Assembly: GCA_946547305.1 (NCBI GenBank)
Contig: CAMNOX010000001.1
Span: forward strand, 95,799 to 159,798
Source: an uncultured Cytophagales bacterium
Lineage (GTDB): Bacteria > Bacteroidota > Bacteroidia > Cytophagales > Amoebophilaceae
DNA: 64,000 nt
Direction of reading: 5' to 3'
Numbering within the stretch: the first letter of the stretch is position 1; each line of letters starts with the position of its first letter. A model generated the notes under the pieces. It did no database searches and was not told the DNA's origin. It saw only the letters and a list, made by a program, of their open reading frames with translations. Of the stretch, positions 24,621 through 34,158 are shown one piece after another. A program made the translations under genes and the position numbers.

Positions 24621-25412
24621 CTAATCGAGTTGGTTATTTGTTATTAGATTGTCTATATTTGCTTTTATAGAGTTAGTTATATTAATAAAGTCATTGATGG
24701 TTAGTTTTTCAGCCCTTTTTTGCTGGTATTTATAATCGATATATTTAAAGTATTCGTTATATCTAAGGTTATTACTTATTATTTTACGCCTACATGAAAA
24801 ACATAATTTTACTATTTTTCTAAATAAATCTTCATCACAGTTTAATTTATCTATATCGTTCCTTTTGAGTCTAAATACACAGGACATAACTTTAGGTTTT
24901 GGTATAAAATTAGTCGGATCAACGTTAAATAATTCTGTAACATCATAGTAGCATTGTGTAAAAATTGCTGGAATTCCGTATTTTTTAGTACCAGGACCAG
25001 CACATAGCCTGTCTACTACTTCTTTTTGAAGCATCCCTACAACCTCATCAACTACATCGCGATTTTCATAAAACTTAAGTATTAGCTTACCAGATATATT
25101 ATAAGGGAAATTCCCTATAATCTTTAATTTACGCCCGTTAGCAAGTTTTCTAAGGTCTAATTTCAATATATCTGTATTTATTAACTTATTACCTAATTTG
25201 AATCTTTTTTCTAATAATTTACACAACTCTCTATCAAGTTCAACGAAATAAGCATTTTTGGTTTTTTGTATTATAAGGTTAGTTAAAACGCCCTTCCCTG
25301 GACCAACCTCAATTACAGTATCAGAGTCACATATATTGAGTTCTAACACTATTTTACTTGCTATTTCACTGTTGATTAAGAAATTCTGACTAAATCTTTT
25401 ACTCGGAAACAT
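24621..25412 (-). CDS. rsmA: 16S rRNA dimethyladenosine transferase
   Basis: SAM-dependent enzyme (KsgA) that dimethylates two adjacent adenosines near the 3' end of 16S rRNA. The opening KRFSQNFLINSEIA is typical. The SAM site VIEVGPGKGVLTNLI is at about 35-49, and the catalytic NFPYNISGKLI (NxPY motif) is near residues 100-110. The C-terminal part has FIPKPKVMSCVFRLKR. 263 residues is normal. It is convergent with the ubiquitin-like/DUF285 gene. Confidence 0.95.
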   Translation of the reverse strand: MFPSKRFSQNFLINSEIASKIVLELNICDSDTVIEVGPGKGVLTNLIIQKTKNAYFVELDRELCKLLEKRFKLGNKLINTDILKLDLRKLANGRKLKIIGNFPYNISGKLILKFYENRDVVDEVVGMLQKEVVDRLCAGPGTKKYGIPAIFTQCYYDVTELFNVDPTNFIPKPKVMSCVFRLKRNDIDKLNCDEDLFRKIVKLCFSCRRKIISNNLRYNEYFKYIDYKYQQKRAEKLTINDFINITNSIKANIDNLITNNQLD

Positions 25413-25507
25413 GTCTTTTTAATTATATTTTAAAATATCACATAAAACGAGATATCAATATAATATTAAAAAGACAATTAAAGGTGAAATAGAAGTATAA
25501 ATTACTA

Positions 25508-26575
25508 TCAATTACTTTTAGTACTGCTTTTACTACCTTGACTACCGCCATTATTTTGACCACATTTACTATAACAATCACATGCACCAGCGGTAGAGTC
25601 TTCTTCCTCTTTCTGACTATCAGTTCCAGTGCGTGTTAGTTCATTATATACCTCCTGCATACCACTACCTACTATATTATCTTTTTGTGCCTGACACAAT
25701 AGAATAAAATGTTTGTTGGGGTCTCCATTTTTTAATTTTTCATATTCGGCATATATTACAGCAATATCGTTTTTATTAGCATTGTGTCCTTCGGCAAGAC
25801 CCTCATTGAGAATTTCTGTTTTAAGTCCTAAATTTTTAATAGAGTTAACATTATCAGTCTTCTCAATCACTTTTTTCACTTCGTTATTTGATTCAGAGAC
25901 ACCTTTAACGATACTGCACACATTATTTTTGTTAATTGCTAAAAAATTTTCTGTAAACTTTTGCACTATTCCATCATCTGTTTTAATTACTGAATACAAA
26001 TCCTTGTAGCCTTTGTAGCCTATAAAGTCAAAATCAATACCTAGTTTTTTTAATTCAATAGCGAATAATGCTGCTATATTAACCCCAAGCGAGTACCCAA
26101 TTATAATAAGATTATGGTTTTGTAAGTTTTTATTGTTACGTAAATCACGAAAAAATGTTACTAAGTTACTAATGCCACCCGATATATTTGTAATAGCAAA
26201 ATTATTATATTCTAGCGATATCACGTCACAATTAAAATTGCTAGATATTTTGTCACCAAGGACATTTATTATTTCATCAGCACTGCCACGTAGCCCATGG
26301 AATAAAATACAAATATTAGGTTTAGTGAAGCTATCTGTTACATTATGATGATTTTCACCTGTGAATACATAATTTCCAATAATGTTTAAAAGCTGGTTGC
26401 CATTAAATACCATACCAGCTACATTACCAACTGCTCCAAATAACTTATTTAATCCATTATCACTTGAATTTATATTAAAAAAAGTACATACACCCAAACA
26501 GAGATTAAATGTGAACCTAGAGAATTTAGGCTTTATATTTAAGAGCATATTACTTAAACTATTAGAACTAACCAT
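25508..26575 (-). CDS. Exported alpha/beta-hydrolase (lipase-like) with Cys-rich tail
   Basis: 355 residues. The hydrolase core has CILFHGLRG (oxyanion-hole region, 89-97) and the nucleophile elbow IIGYSLGVNIAALFA with Ser162 in GYSLG, the GxSxG motif. An N-terminal hydrophobic stretch (FTFNLCLGVCTFF, about 21-33) may be a signal or anchor. The later catalytic Asp and His are not obvious; KDNIVGSGM near residue 300 could supply the Asp. The C terminus has a Cys cluster, CDCYSKC, and a Ser/Gly/Lys tail, recalling the Cys tags of the other exported proteins. Substrate unknown; a host lipid or acyl ester is possible. Confidence 0.7.
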   Translation of the reverse strand: MVSSNSLSNMLLNIKPKFSRFTFNLCLGVCTFFNINSSDNGLNKLFGAVGNVAGMVFNGNQLLNIIGNYVFTGENHHNVTDSFTKPNICILFHGLRGSADEIINVLGDKISSNFNCDVISLEYNNFAITNISGGISNLVTFFRDLRNNKNLQNHNLIIIGYSLGVNIAALFAIELKKLGIDFDFIGYKGYKDLYSVIKTDDGIVQKFTENFLAINKNNVCSIVKGVSESNNEVKKVIEKTDNVNSIKNLGLKTEILNEGLAEGHNANKNDIAVIYAEYEKLKNGDPNKHFILLCQAQKDNIVGSGMQEVYNELTRTGTDSQKEEEDSTAGACDCYSKCGQNNGGSQGSKSSTKSN

Positions 26576-26691
26576 AACAAATATATGTTACAAATAATTT
26601 GTACTAAAAAAGAATTTATTTAAAAAAAATTCTAAAACATTCGGAAATGCACAAAAAATAGAATAGGCTCTAGGAATTCACTCAGGTATTA

Positions 26692-28200
26692 TTATAAAAT
26701 GTAATTTTTAAAATTATTAATTCTTTCATAAACCTCATCTATGCCTAATATTATTATACTTTTTATCACGTCTGGTCCGCTAATCTTCCCAAATATTATA
26801 AGCCTAAAAGTAGGCATTATATCTACAAATTTTAGGTTATCTTTCTCTAGTAGATTTTTTAAAAAATCATGTAAACATTCAAATTCTAGTGGTTTATCTT
26901 TTATTAAAGACATAAAATTTTCAATCCATCCTATCGAAAATTTTATATTATCTTCGCTTAAATTAGCTTTGTCAAAGTTCTCTGGACGCTTAAAAAAGTA
27001 TTTAGCATTATCATATAGGTCTGTTGTAAAATACACCCTTTCTTTAACTAAATCACAAACTTTATTTAATTTATCACGATTCTCATTTGAGTATTCCTTA
27101 AGATATTTAAATAGTTCGCTATTAGGTGTATTTATTATATGTTGATGATTAAACCATTCAAACTTTTTAATATTAAACTTAGAACCAGATTTCTGTAATC
27201 GATCTAATGAAAAAATATTTATTAATTCGTCTAAACTAAACAATTCTCTATTACTTCCAGGACTCCACCCTAATAAACTAATGGCGTTTAATATTGCCTC
27301 ACGTAAAAATCCTTTTTCTCTAAATCCAGTTATTTCTTTATTACTATTCTTGTCAAAAAAACTAAATGGGAAAATTGTTAGCCCTTCATCGAGTGTATCT
27401 CTTTTACTTAATTTGCCTTTACCGTTCGGTTTTAGCAATAAAGGTAAATGTACAAATTTTGGCATTTCTCCTTCCCAACCGAATGCCCTATAAAGTAGTA
27501 CATGTAATGGAGCTGATGGTAACCACTCCTCGCCTCTTATAATATGGCTTATCTTCATTAAATAGTCATCTACTACACTTGCCAAATGATATGATGCCAT
27601 TTTGTCAGATTTTAATAGCACCTTATCGTCAAGAGTTGATGTATCAACCTTAATCCAGCCGCGGATTATATCTTTAAATCTTACAACTTCACCTTGATTA
27701 ATCTTAAATCTAATTACATATGGTTCTCCATTAGCAATCCTAGACTCTACTTCACTTTTTGGTAATACTAGCGAGTTTTTCATGAAATTTCTAACGGCAT
27801 AATTATACTGAGGTGTAGTAACATTTGATTTCGACAACCTAACATGCATTTCTTCTAACTCTTTATCTGTATCAAATGCGTAATATGCAAATCCCTTTTC
27901 AACTAATAATTCAGCATATTTTTCGTAAATGCTTTTTCTTTGGGATTGAATGTACGGTCCAAAATCACCTTCGCCAAAGCATACACCTTCATTAGGTTCA
28001 ATTCCTAACCACTTTAATGTATTTACAATGTAATCTTGAGCCTCAGGAACGAACCTATTTTGGTCTGTGTCTTCTATCCTTAAAATAAAATCTCCATTAT
28101 ATTTCTTTGCGAGTAGATAATTATACAAAGCCGTTCTAATACCACCTATATGTAAAAAACCGGTTGGGCTTGGCGCAAATCTAGTTCTTATTTTCCTCAT
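26692..28200 (-). CDS. gltX: Glutamyl-tRNA synthetase
   Basis: Class I enzyme charging tRNA-Glu. The HIGH-type motif is FAPSPTGFLHIGGIRTALYN at residues 7-26. The KMSKS-type loop is GKGKLSKRDTLDEG near residue 263-276. The Bacteroidota-type insertion FPFSFFDKNSNKEITGF follows. 502 residues, full length including the C-terminal anticodon domain. It is divergent from asnS, with an 84-bp gap that contains a TATAAT-like box upstream of each gene. The 116 bp between it and the hydrolase gene contain nothing recognised. Confidence 0.96.
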   Translation of the reverse strand: MRKIRTRFAPSPTGFLHIGGIRTALYNYLLAKKYNGDFILRIEDTDQNRFVPEAQDYIVNTLKWLGIEPNEGVCFGEGDFGPYIQSQRKSIYEKYAELLVEKGFAYYAFDTDKELEEMHVRLSKSNVTTPQYNYAVRNFMKNSLVLPKSEVESRIANGEPYVIRFKINQGEVVRFKDIIRGWIKVDTSTLDDKVLLKSDKMASYHLASVVDDYLMKISHIIRGEEWLPSAPLHVLLYRAFGWEGEMPKFVHLPLLLKPNGKGKLSKRDTLDEGLTIFPFSFFDKNSNKEITGFREKGFLREAILNAISLLGWSPGSNRELFSLDELINIFSLDRLQKSGSKFNIKKFEWFNHQHIINTPNSELFKYLKEYSNENRDKLNKVCDLVKERVYFTTDLYDNAKYFFKRPENFDKANLSEDNIKFSIGWIENFMSLIKDKPLEFECLHDFLKNLLEKDNLKFVDIMPTFRLIIFGKISGPDVIKSIIILGIDEVYERINNFKNYIL

Positions 28201-28284
28201 TAATTAAATTATAACATTAAAAACGTTATTGAACAATTTACAAATATCAAAAAAAATACACTAACTTAGAAATTGACAATAGTT

Positions 28285-29670
28285 ATGATTAAGACTATAA
28301 ACGACTTGTTATTGGATTCTAGAGAGAAAAATGATATTGAAATATGTGGGTGGGTAAAAACAAAAAGAGCTAGTAGAAATATATGTTTTATAATGATTAA
28401 TGATGGGTCAACTTTGAATGACTTACAATGTGTGATTAATGTAGATGAATTAGGGACTAATATTTCTGATTCAATAAATACTGGTGCAAGTGTAAAAATA
28501 AATGGTAATCTTATAAATTCTAAAGGCAATGAACAAAATTTAGAATTAAAAGTAAAAAGTATAGATATAATTGGAGGTTCTATTAATTATCCAATCCAGC
28601 CTAAAAATCACTCGTTAGAATTTTTAAGGGACATTTCACATTTAAGATTCAGAACAAGAACATTTTATTCAGTTTTTAAAATCAGGAGTACTATATCTTA
28701 TGCAATACACAAATTCTTTAGAGATAATAACTTTATTTATTTAAATACACCTATTTTAACTAGTAACGATGCTGAGGGTGCAGGAGAAATGTTTACAGTA
28801 ACATCAATAGACTTACTTAATAACAAAAATATTGATTTTAAAGATGATTTTTTTGGTCAAAAGGTTAACCTTACCGTGTCGGGCCAATTAGAAGCTGAAA
28901 CTGGAATATTTGGACTAAATAGAGTTTATACATTCGGTCCTACGTTCAGGGCAGAGAATTCTAATACCACTAGACATTTAGCAGAATTTTGGATGGTTGA
29001 ACCTGAAATGGCTTTTTTTGATTTGGAAGCCGATATAGTGCTAGCTGAAAATTTTGTAAAATATATAATAACATCTGTACTTGATCAATGTAAACCTGAA
29101 TTAGAATTTTTAAATGCTCTATGTGTAAAAAAAGACAACTACAGTTTAATTGATAAACTTACTAATACAGTAAATGAGAAATTTGAGCAAATATCATACA
29201 CAGAAGCAATAAATATATTGTCTAACTGTAAGAAAAATAGTGAATTTAGATACCCTGTTACAGGCTGGGGAATTGATTTACAGACAGAGCACGAAAGGTA
29301 TTTAACAGAGTCATATTTTAAAAAACCTGTAATTATAACAGATTATCCTAAAGATATTAAAGCATTTTATATGAGATTGAATGACGATAATAAAACGGTT
29401 GCAGCAATGGATATTCTTTTCCCTGGAATTGGTGAAGTTATTGGTGGATCACAAAGAGAAGAAAGGTTAGATTATCTAATGAACGCGATAAAAGAGAAAT
29501 CTATAAATCCTGATTACTTGAAATGGTACTTGGAAACTAGACAATTTGGAACAATTATTCATAGTGGTTTTGGAATGGGATTAGAGCGAATAGTTCAATT
29601 TATTACAGGAATGGATAATATTAGAGATACAATTCCATTCCCTAGGTTTCCTAATCATTGTGAATTTTAA
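28285..29670 (+). CDS. asnS: Asparaginyl-tRNA synthetase
   Basis: Class IIb enzyme charging tRNA-Asn. The N-terminal OB fold has EICGWVKTKRASRNICFIMINDGS. Motif 2 is TFGPTFRAENSNTTRHLAEF with WMVEPEMAF after it, and motif 3 is GFGMGLERIVQFITGM followed by the characteristic IRDTIPFPRFP end. About 461 residues. I start at the ATG at 28285; a TTG four codons upstream (28273) is possible but less likely. Confidence 0.96.
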   Translation: MIKTINDLLLDSREKNDIEICGWVKTKRASRNICFIMINDGSTLNDLQCVINVDELGTNISDSINTGASVKINGNLINSKGNEQNLELKVKSIDIIGGSINYPIQPKNHSLEFLRDISHLRFRTRTFYSVFKIRSTISYAIHKFFRDNNFIYLNTPILTSNDAEGAGEMFTVTSIDLLNNKNIDFKDDFFGQKVNLTVSGQLEAETGIFGLNRVYTFGPTFRAENSNTTRHLAEFWMVEPEMAFFDLEADIVLAENFVKYIITSVLDQCKPELEFLNALCVKKDNYSLIDKLTNTVNEKFEQISYTEAINILSNCKKNSEFRYPVTGWGIDLQTEHERYLTESYFKKPVIITDYPKDIKAFYMRLNDDNKTVAAMDILFPGIGEVIGGSQREERLDYLMNAIKEKSINPDYLKWYLETRQFGTIIHSGFGMGLERIVQFITGMDNIRDTIPFPRFPNHCEF

Positions 29671-29719
29671 TAATAAAAATAAATAGAATGTATTTTAATA
29701 AATAATTAATTAGGTAATT

Positions 29720-32119
29720 ATGAAAGTTTTATTATCATGGTTGAATGAATTTATTAATTTAGACCGCTTAAGTATAGATGACATTTGTGATACTTTAACA
29801 CGTATTGGACTAGAGGTCGAAGATGTAAAGCAAATAGGATGTGATGAAGAGTATTTTAAAGATTTAGTTGTTGGAGAAGTTATAGAATGTACAAAACATC
29901 CAAACGCTGATAGACTTAATTGTACAAAAGTAGATATTGGCTCTGGTGTTATATTAGATATTGTCTGTGGAGCACCAAATGTAAAAGTAGGATTAAAAGT
30001 TGTAGTTGCAAAAGTCGGAGCTACTTTACGTACCTATTCTGGTGAAAAGTTTAAAATAAAAAAGTCTAAAATAAGAGGAGAAATATCTGATGGAATGTTA
30101 TGTGCAGATGATGAAATAGGCATTAGTAACAATCATGAATGTATTATTGAATTAGATGCAAAATATAATGTAGGTCAAAGTTGTTATGAAATATATAAAG
30201 ATAAGTTTGAGAAGGATTATTTAATATCTATTAGTTTAACACCAAATTTGTCTTATGCATCCTCATACCTTGGAATTGCTAAAGATTTAAGCGCAGCACT
30301 TAATATTAAAACAAATATACACTTTGCAAAACAAGATATAAAGAAACTCGACAAGAATACTTTAATTGTTGATATAGATGATAATAATTTATGTAATAGG
30401 TTTAGTTGTATTTTAGTAAAGAATGTAAAAATAAAAGAATCGTCAAAGGTTGTAAAAGATAGGCTTCTAAATTCAGACATTAAACCAATAAATAATATTG
30501 TTGATCTATCAAATTACGTAATGTTAGAACTCGGGACACCATTACATGTCTACGATTTTAATAAAATTGACAAAAATATAAAGATAACAACTGCTAGTGA
30601 TAAGGAATTCTTGGCGTTAAATAATAAAAAATATACCATAAAAAATGACATTGTCGTATCGGATTGTAAGGATATACTAGTGTTAGGTGGAGTTATTGGT
30701 GGATTAAGTTCATCTGTAAGTGATAATACAACAGATATATTAATAGAATGTGCTAGTTACAATAGAGCACATATTAGGGCAACTTCAAAAAGACTTAATT
30801 TGAGTACTGAGGCATCATATAGAGCCGAAAGAGGAATCGATGAGAATAATATTCTAAATGTATTAAATAAGTATTTAGAATATTTAATTGCCCAAGAACC
30901 TAATGTTGAAATATACGGATATGTTGATATCAATAACTGTAATTTATCTCAAAAGAAGATAGAAACATCATTTACAAATATAAACAAAATTATAGGTCAG
31001 AATATAGAAGAAAGTACAATAATAGATATTTTAAATAGGTTAGAAATAATTACCGAAGTTGATGATGATAAGATAACTGCAATAATCCCTTTATACAGGA
31101 AAAACATAGAATGCGAAAACGACATTGTACATGAAATATTAAGGTTTTATGGTTATAATAATTTAAATTATAGTGAATATGAAAATAAAACCATTAACAT
31201 AGCTCGTTCAAATAAAGTTATTGATATTAAAAATACGTTCTGTAATATTTTATGTTCTAATGGTTTTTATGAAATTAGAACAAATCCACTTATCTCAAAA
31301 CAGAATATTATTAATGCAGAAAATATAGTAGAGTTAAAGAATCCATCAAGTAGTTTCCTAAATGCTTTACGTAATAACCTAATTTATAACGGCCTAGAAG
31401 TCATAGAATATAATATAAATCATTCAAATAAAGTTTTAAATTTATTTGAATTCGGTAAAACATATAGAAGGCATCATGATGACTTTATAGAACAAGAGCA
31501 TTTAGCGATTTATATATCAGGACATGAGGCTAGAGATAACGAGAACAAATATTTGAGTAATGGTTTTTTTGAGTTAAAAAAATATGTTCTCAAACTATTA
31601 CATTCATATAATCTCAATGATTTTAAATTAGAGGAACCTCAATTAGACATAGCTAAAATAATATCTGGGAGGTCTATATCTTACAAAAATGAAACAATAG
31701 GATATCTAGGTAATGTCTCTAGTAGATTACTTAATATTTATGGAATTAACCAAGATGTCTTCTTTGCTGATTTATATTTCTATAAAATTTTAGAGTTAAT
31801 AGTAAATTGTCCTCCAACAACATACAACGAGATATCTAAGTATCAAATTATAAAAAGGGATTTATCGTTAATATTAGATGAAAATATAAATTTTGAAGAT
31901 GTTAAAAATACGATAATTGGGTCTAGCAAAAAAATAACATCTGTAAGGTTAATCGATATATATATTGATAGAAATAACATACAAAAAAAGACATATTCAA
32001 TATCTTTTTACATAGATCCAGGAGATGACAATATGTCAAACAACGAGATATTATCGATACTTAATAATGTTATTGATAAATGTGAAAAAGACCTACGTGC
32101 AGTAATAAGAAAAGAATAA
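29720..32119 (+). CDS. pheT: Phenylalanyl-tRNA synthetase beta subunit
   Basis: Beta chain of the alpha2-beta2 enzyme. All expected regions are present in 799 residues: N-terminal SWLNEFINLDRLS, the tRNA-binding EMAP-like domain (VVGEVIECTKHPNADRLNC, about 48-150), the B3/B4 editing domain (NNIVDLSNYVMLELGTPLHVYD), the B5 domain, the catalytic-like core (ELKNPSSSFLNALRNNL) and the C-terminal FDX-ACB anticodon domain (ISKYQIIKRDLSLIL onward). The pheS partner is not in the window, so the pair is unlinked. Its stop is 6 bp from the convergent prs-like gene. Confidence 0.96.
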   Translation: MKVLLSWLNEFINLDRLSIDDICDTLTRIGLEVEDVKQIGCDEEYFKDLVVGEVIECTKHPNADRLNCTKVDIGSGVILDIVCGAPNVKVGLKVVVAKVGATLRTYSGEKFKIKKSKIRGEISDGMLCADDEIGISNNHECIIELDAKYNVGQSCYEIYKDKFEKDYLISISLTPNLSYASSYLGIAKDLSAALNIKTNIHFAKQDIKKLDKNTLIVDIDDNNLCNRFSCILVKNVKIKESSKVVKDRLLNSDIKPINNIVDLSNYVMLELGTPLHVYDFNKIDKNIKITTASDKEFLALNNKKYTIKNDIVVSDCKDILVLGGVIGGLSSSVSDNTTDILIECASYNRAHIRATSKRLNLSTEASYRAERGIDENNILNVLNKYLEYLIAQEPNVEIYGYVDINNCNLSQKKIETSFTNINKIIGQNIEESTIIDILNRLEIITEVDDDKITAIIPLYRKNIECENDIVHEILRFYGYNNLNYSEYENKTINIARSNKVIDIKNTFCNILCSNGFYEIRTNPLISKQNIINAENIVELKNPSSSFLNALRNNLIYNGLEVIEYNINHSNKVLNLFEFGKTYRRHHDDFIEQEHLAIYISGHEARDNENKYLSNGFFELKKYVLKLLHSYNLNDFKLEEPQLDIAKIISGRSISYKNETIGYLGNVSSRLLNIYGINQDVFFADLYFYKILELIVNCPPTTYNEISKYQIIKRDLSLILDENINFEDVKNTIIGSSKKITSVRLIDIYIDRNNIQKKTYSISFYIDPGDDNMSNNEILSILNNVIDKCEKDLRAVIRKE

Positions 32120-32125
32120 AATCTA

Positions 32126-33058
32126 CTAATTACCTTTAGTGTTTTTTATAATTTTAGATATCTCTTTTGCTAATATTTTAGATATATCAACGTATTCTAT
32201 TTTGTCATTTTTTATTTTTTTTAATGTTGTAGATAGATAGATTTTACTAATAAGTTTATTACTCAGAAATTTACAATTTACCTTTGAAAAAACGCCATGC
32301 GTACAGAAGATATAAAAGCTAGGATTAATTTTTAAACATTTAACGCTACTTAAATAAGCCTCTATTGCTTTTAAAATAGTATTCCCTGTGTCAATTATAT
32401 CATCAATTATTATGATATTTTCATTAGAATCAGTGATACTTGAACTAATTTTAGACGTTATTGTATCAGAGTTTCTTAGTTTATCGACTACAATGCTTTT
32501 TATCTTTAAATTATTAATGATCTTCTTATTTCTAGTCAAACTTGACCTATCTGGTAGCAATATTAATTGATCTTTAAATTTATTACTAGTTATTAATTCA
32601 TTTATTTTCTTATAAAATATACCATTAGTTCTTATTATTAATATTTTTCTACTTTTAATATTCAGCAAATGTGGATCTATAATTATTATTTTTACTACTT
32701 CTTTAAATGAGAGTAACAGTTCAAGAATTTTTTCACCTAATGTTTTTTCTAAGCTTTGTCTAAGATATGCTAAATAGGTTATTATCACAATTATTTTCTT
32801 TGACAATAATGATCCTTTTTGAATTTTTAATAGTAACATTTCTAGATTTAAAAACGGTAGTTCTAGTGAATGTAATATTACTATAAAATCAAAATTGCCA
32901 GATTTATATATCAAATCTACTTCTCCATCGCTAAATTTATTTATTTCGCAATCAACTATATCGCATATAAAATCATTTCCCAGTAGTGAAAAGATGTTGT
33001 TAATTATGGGTTTATATTTTAATTCATTTAAAAAACCTATATGACATGTAATTGACAT
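32126..33058 (-). CDS. Divergent ribose-phosphate pyrophosphokinase-like protein
   Basis: 310 residues. The PRPP-binding loop IIIIDDIIDTGNTILKAI (near residue 213-230) is a clear type I phosphoribosyltransferase/PrsA motif, and the N-terminal KFSDGEV matches the conserved FSDGE of Prs. Other signatures are eroded: the usual YARQDRK region reads AYLRQSLEK, and the DLHxxQIQGFF region is reduced to DPHLLNIKS. It may be a fast-evolving Prs making PRPP, or one that has lost part of its activity. It is highly Ile/Lys-rich, as expected from A+T bias. Confidence 0.75.
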   Translation of the reverse strand: MSITCHIGFLNELKYKPIINNIFSLLGNDFICDIVDCEINKFSDGEVDLIYKSGNFDFIVILHSLELPFLNLEMLLLKIQKGSLLSKKIIVIITYLAYLRQSLEKTLGEKILELLLSFKEVVKIIIIDPHLLNIKSRKILIIRTNGIFYKKINELITSNKFKDQLILLPDRSSLTRNKKIINNLKIKSIVVDKLRNSDTITSKISSSITDSNENIIIIDDIIDTGNTILKAIEAYLSSVKCLKINPSFYIFCTHGVFSKVNCKFLSNKLISKIYLSTTLKKIKNDKIEYVDISKILAKEISKIIKNTKGN

Positions 33059-33152
33059 ATTCGTTGCCCCCTATTTTAACAAAAGAGTAGGGATTATCTC
33101 TAAAAAAATATCTAATACAAATTTTTTTCCTTTTTTTGATTAATAATAAAAT

Positions 33153-34154
33153 ATGGTAATAGTAAATATAGTACATATTTTATTAACTTTACTTTTTTTA
33201 CACAATAATATTTGCGCTAGTACTGAACATGAAGAAGGCGGTAATGATTTTATCTTTCACCACATTGCTGACGATAGGAAATATACTTTTTTTGAGGTTA
33301 ATTTTAGAGGAAAGGAATATAAACCAACAATTTATCCTCCAACTATTTTAATTAAAAATTACCGATTCTATATTTTTTCGTCTAAGAATTTCTATGATGA
33401 AGATGGTAATACTAAGCATTATAATGGATTTTATATAGGTGATGATAATAAAATAAAATCTGAAGATGGAGCATTTGTAATAGATATATCGATAACAAAA
33501 AATGTACTGGCTATATTTTTTAGTGCAATTTTGTTGATAGTAATATTCTATATATGTGGACTTTGGTATTTGATATTTAAAAGTACTAGAGCTCCTAAAG
33601 GTTTTGTTGGAGCAATTGAGTGTGTATTTTTATATATGTTAGACGATGTTATAAAACCCAATGTAGGTAGTAGATATAAAGAATATACGCCATATTTAAT
33701 GACACTTTTCTTTTTTATTCTGATTAATAATCTACTTGGGTTATTACCTGGAGCAGCAAATGTGACAGGTGATATATCAGTTACTGCCTGTTTAGCGTTT
33801 ATTACTTTTTTATATACAAATCTAAATTCAAATAAGCATTATTGGGGACATGTATTTAAACCAGATGTTCCTAAATTTTTATATCCAATAATGATACCTA
33901 TTGAATTTATAAGTTTATTTACAAAACCATTTACGTTATTAATAAGGTTATTTGCAAATATGACTTCTGGACATATAATATTGTTAAGTATTATAAATCT
34001 TGGATTCATGTTCCAAAGTTATTTTGCCGGTACTTGTGGAATTTTTATAAACACATTCATGATAATACTAAAAATCGTTGTTGCATTTTTGCAAGCCTAC
34101 ATTTTTACTTTATTGTCCGCTATTTATATCGGTGGTGCAACAAATGAGGAATAA
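33153..34154 (+). CDS. atpB: F1Fo ATP synthase subunit a
   Basis: Membrane subunit forming the proton half-channels beside the c-ring. Like other Bacteroidota AtpB it has a signal peptide (to about residue 23, NICA) and a periplasmic extension with FIFHHIADDRKYTFFE before the first membrane helix at about 112-130. The essential Arg is visible in TLLIRLFANMTSGHI (near residue 265), and the last helix has the conserved FLQAYIFTLLSAIYIGGA. 333 residues. The rest of the atp genes are not here. Its end is 4 bp upstream of the first large secreted protein. Confidence 0.96.
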   Translation: MVIVNIVHILLTLLFLHNNICASTEHEEGGNDFIFHHIADDRKYTFFEVNFRGKEYKPTIYPPTILIKNYRFYIFSSKNFYDEDGNTKHYNGFYIGDDNKIKSEDGAFVIDISITKNVLAIFFSAILLIVIFYICGLWYLIFKSTRAPKGFVGAIECVFLYMLDDVIKPNVGSRYKEYTPYLMTLFFFILINNLLGLLPGAANVTGDISVTACLAFITFLYTNLNSNKHYWGHVFKPDVPKFLYPIMIPIEFISLFTKPFTLLIRLFANMTSGHIILLSIINLGFMFQSYFAGTCGIFINTFMIILKIVVAFLQAYIFTLLSAIYIGGATNEE

Positions 34155-34158
34155 TGTT

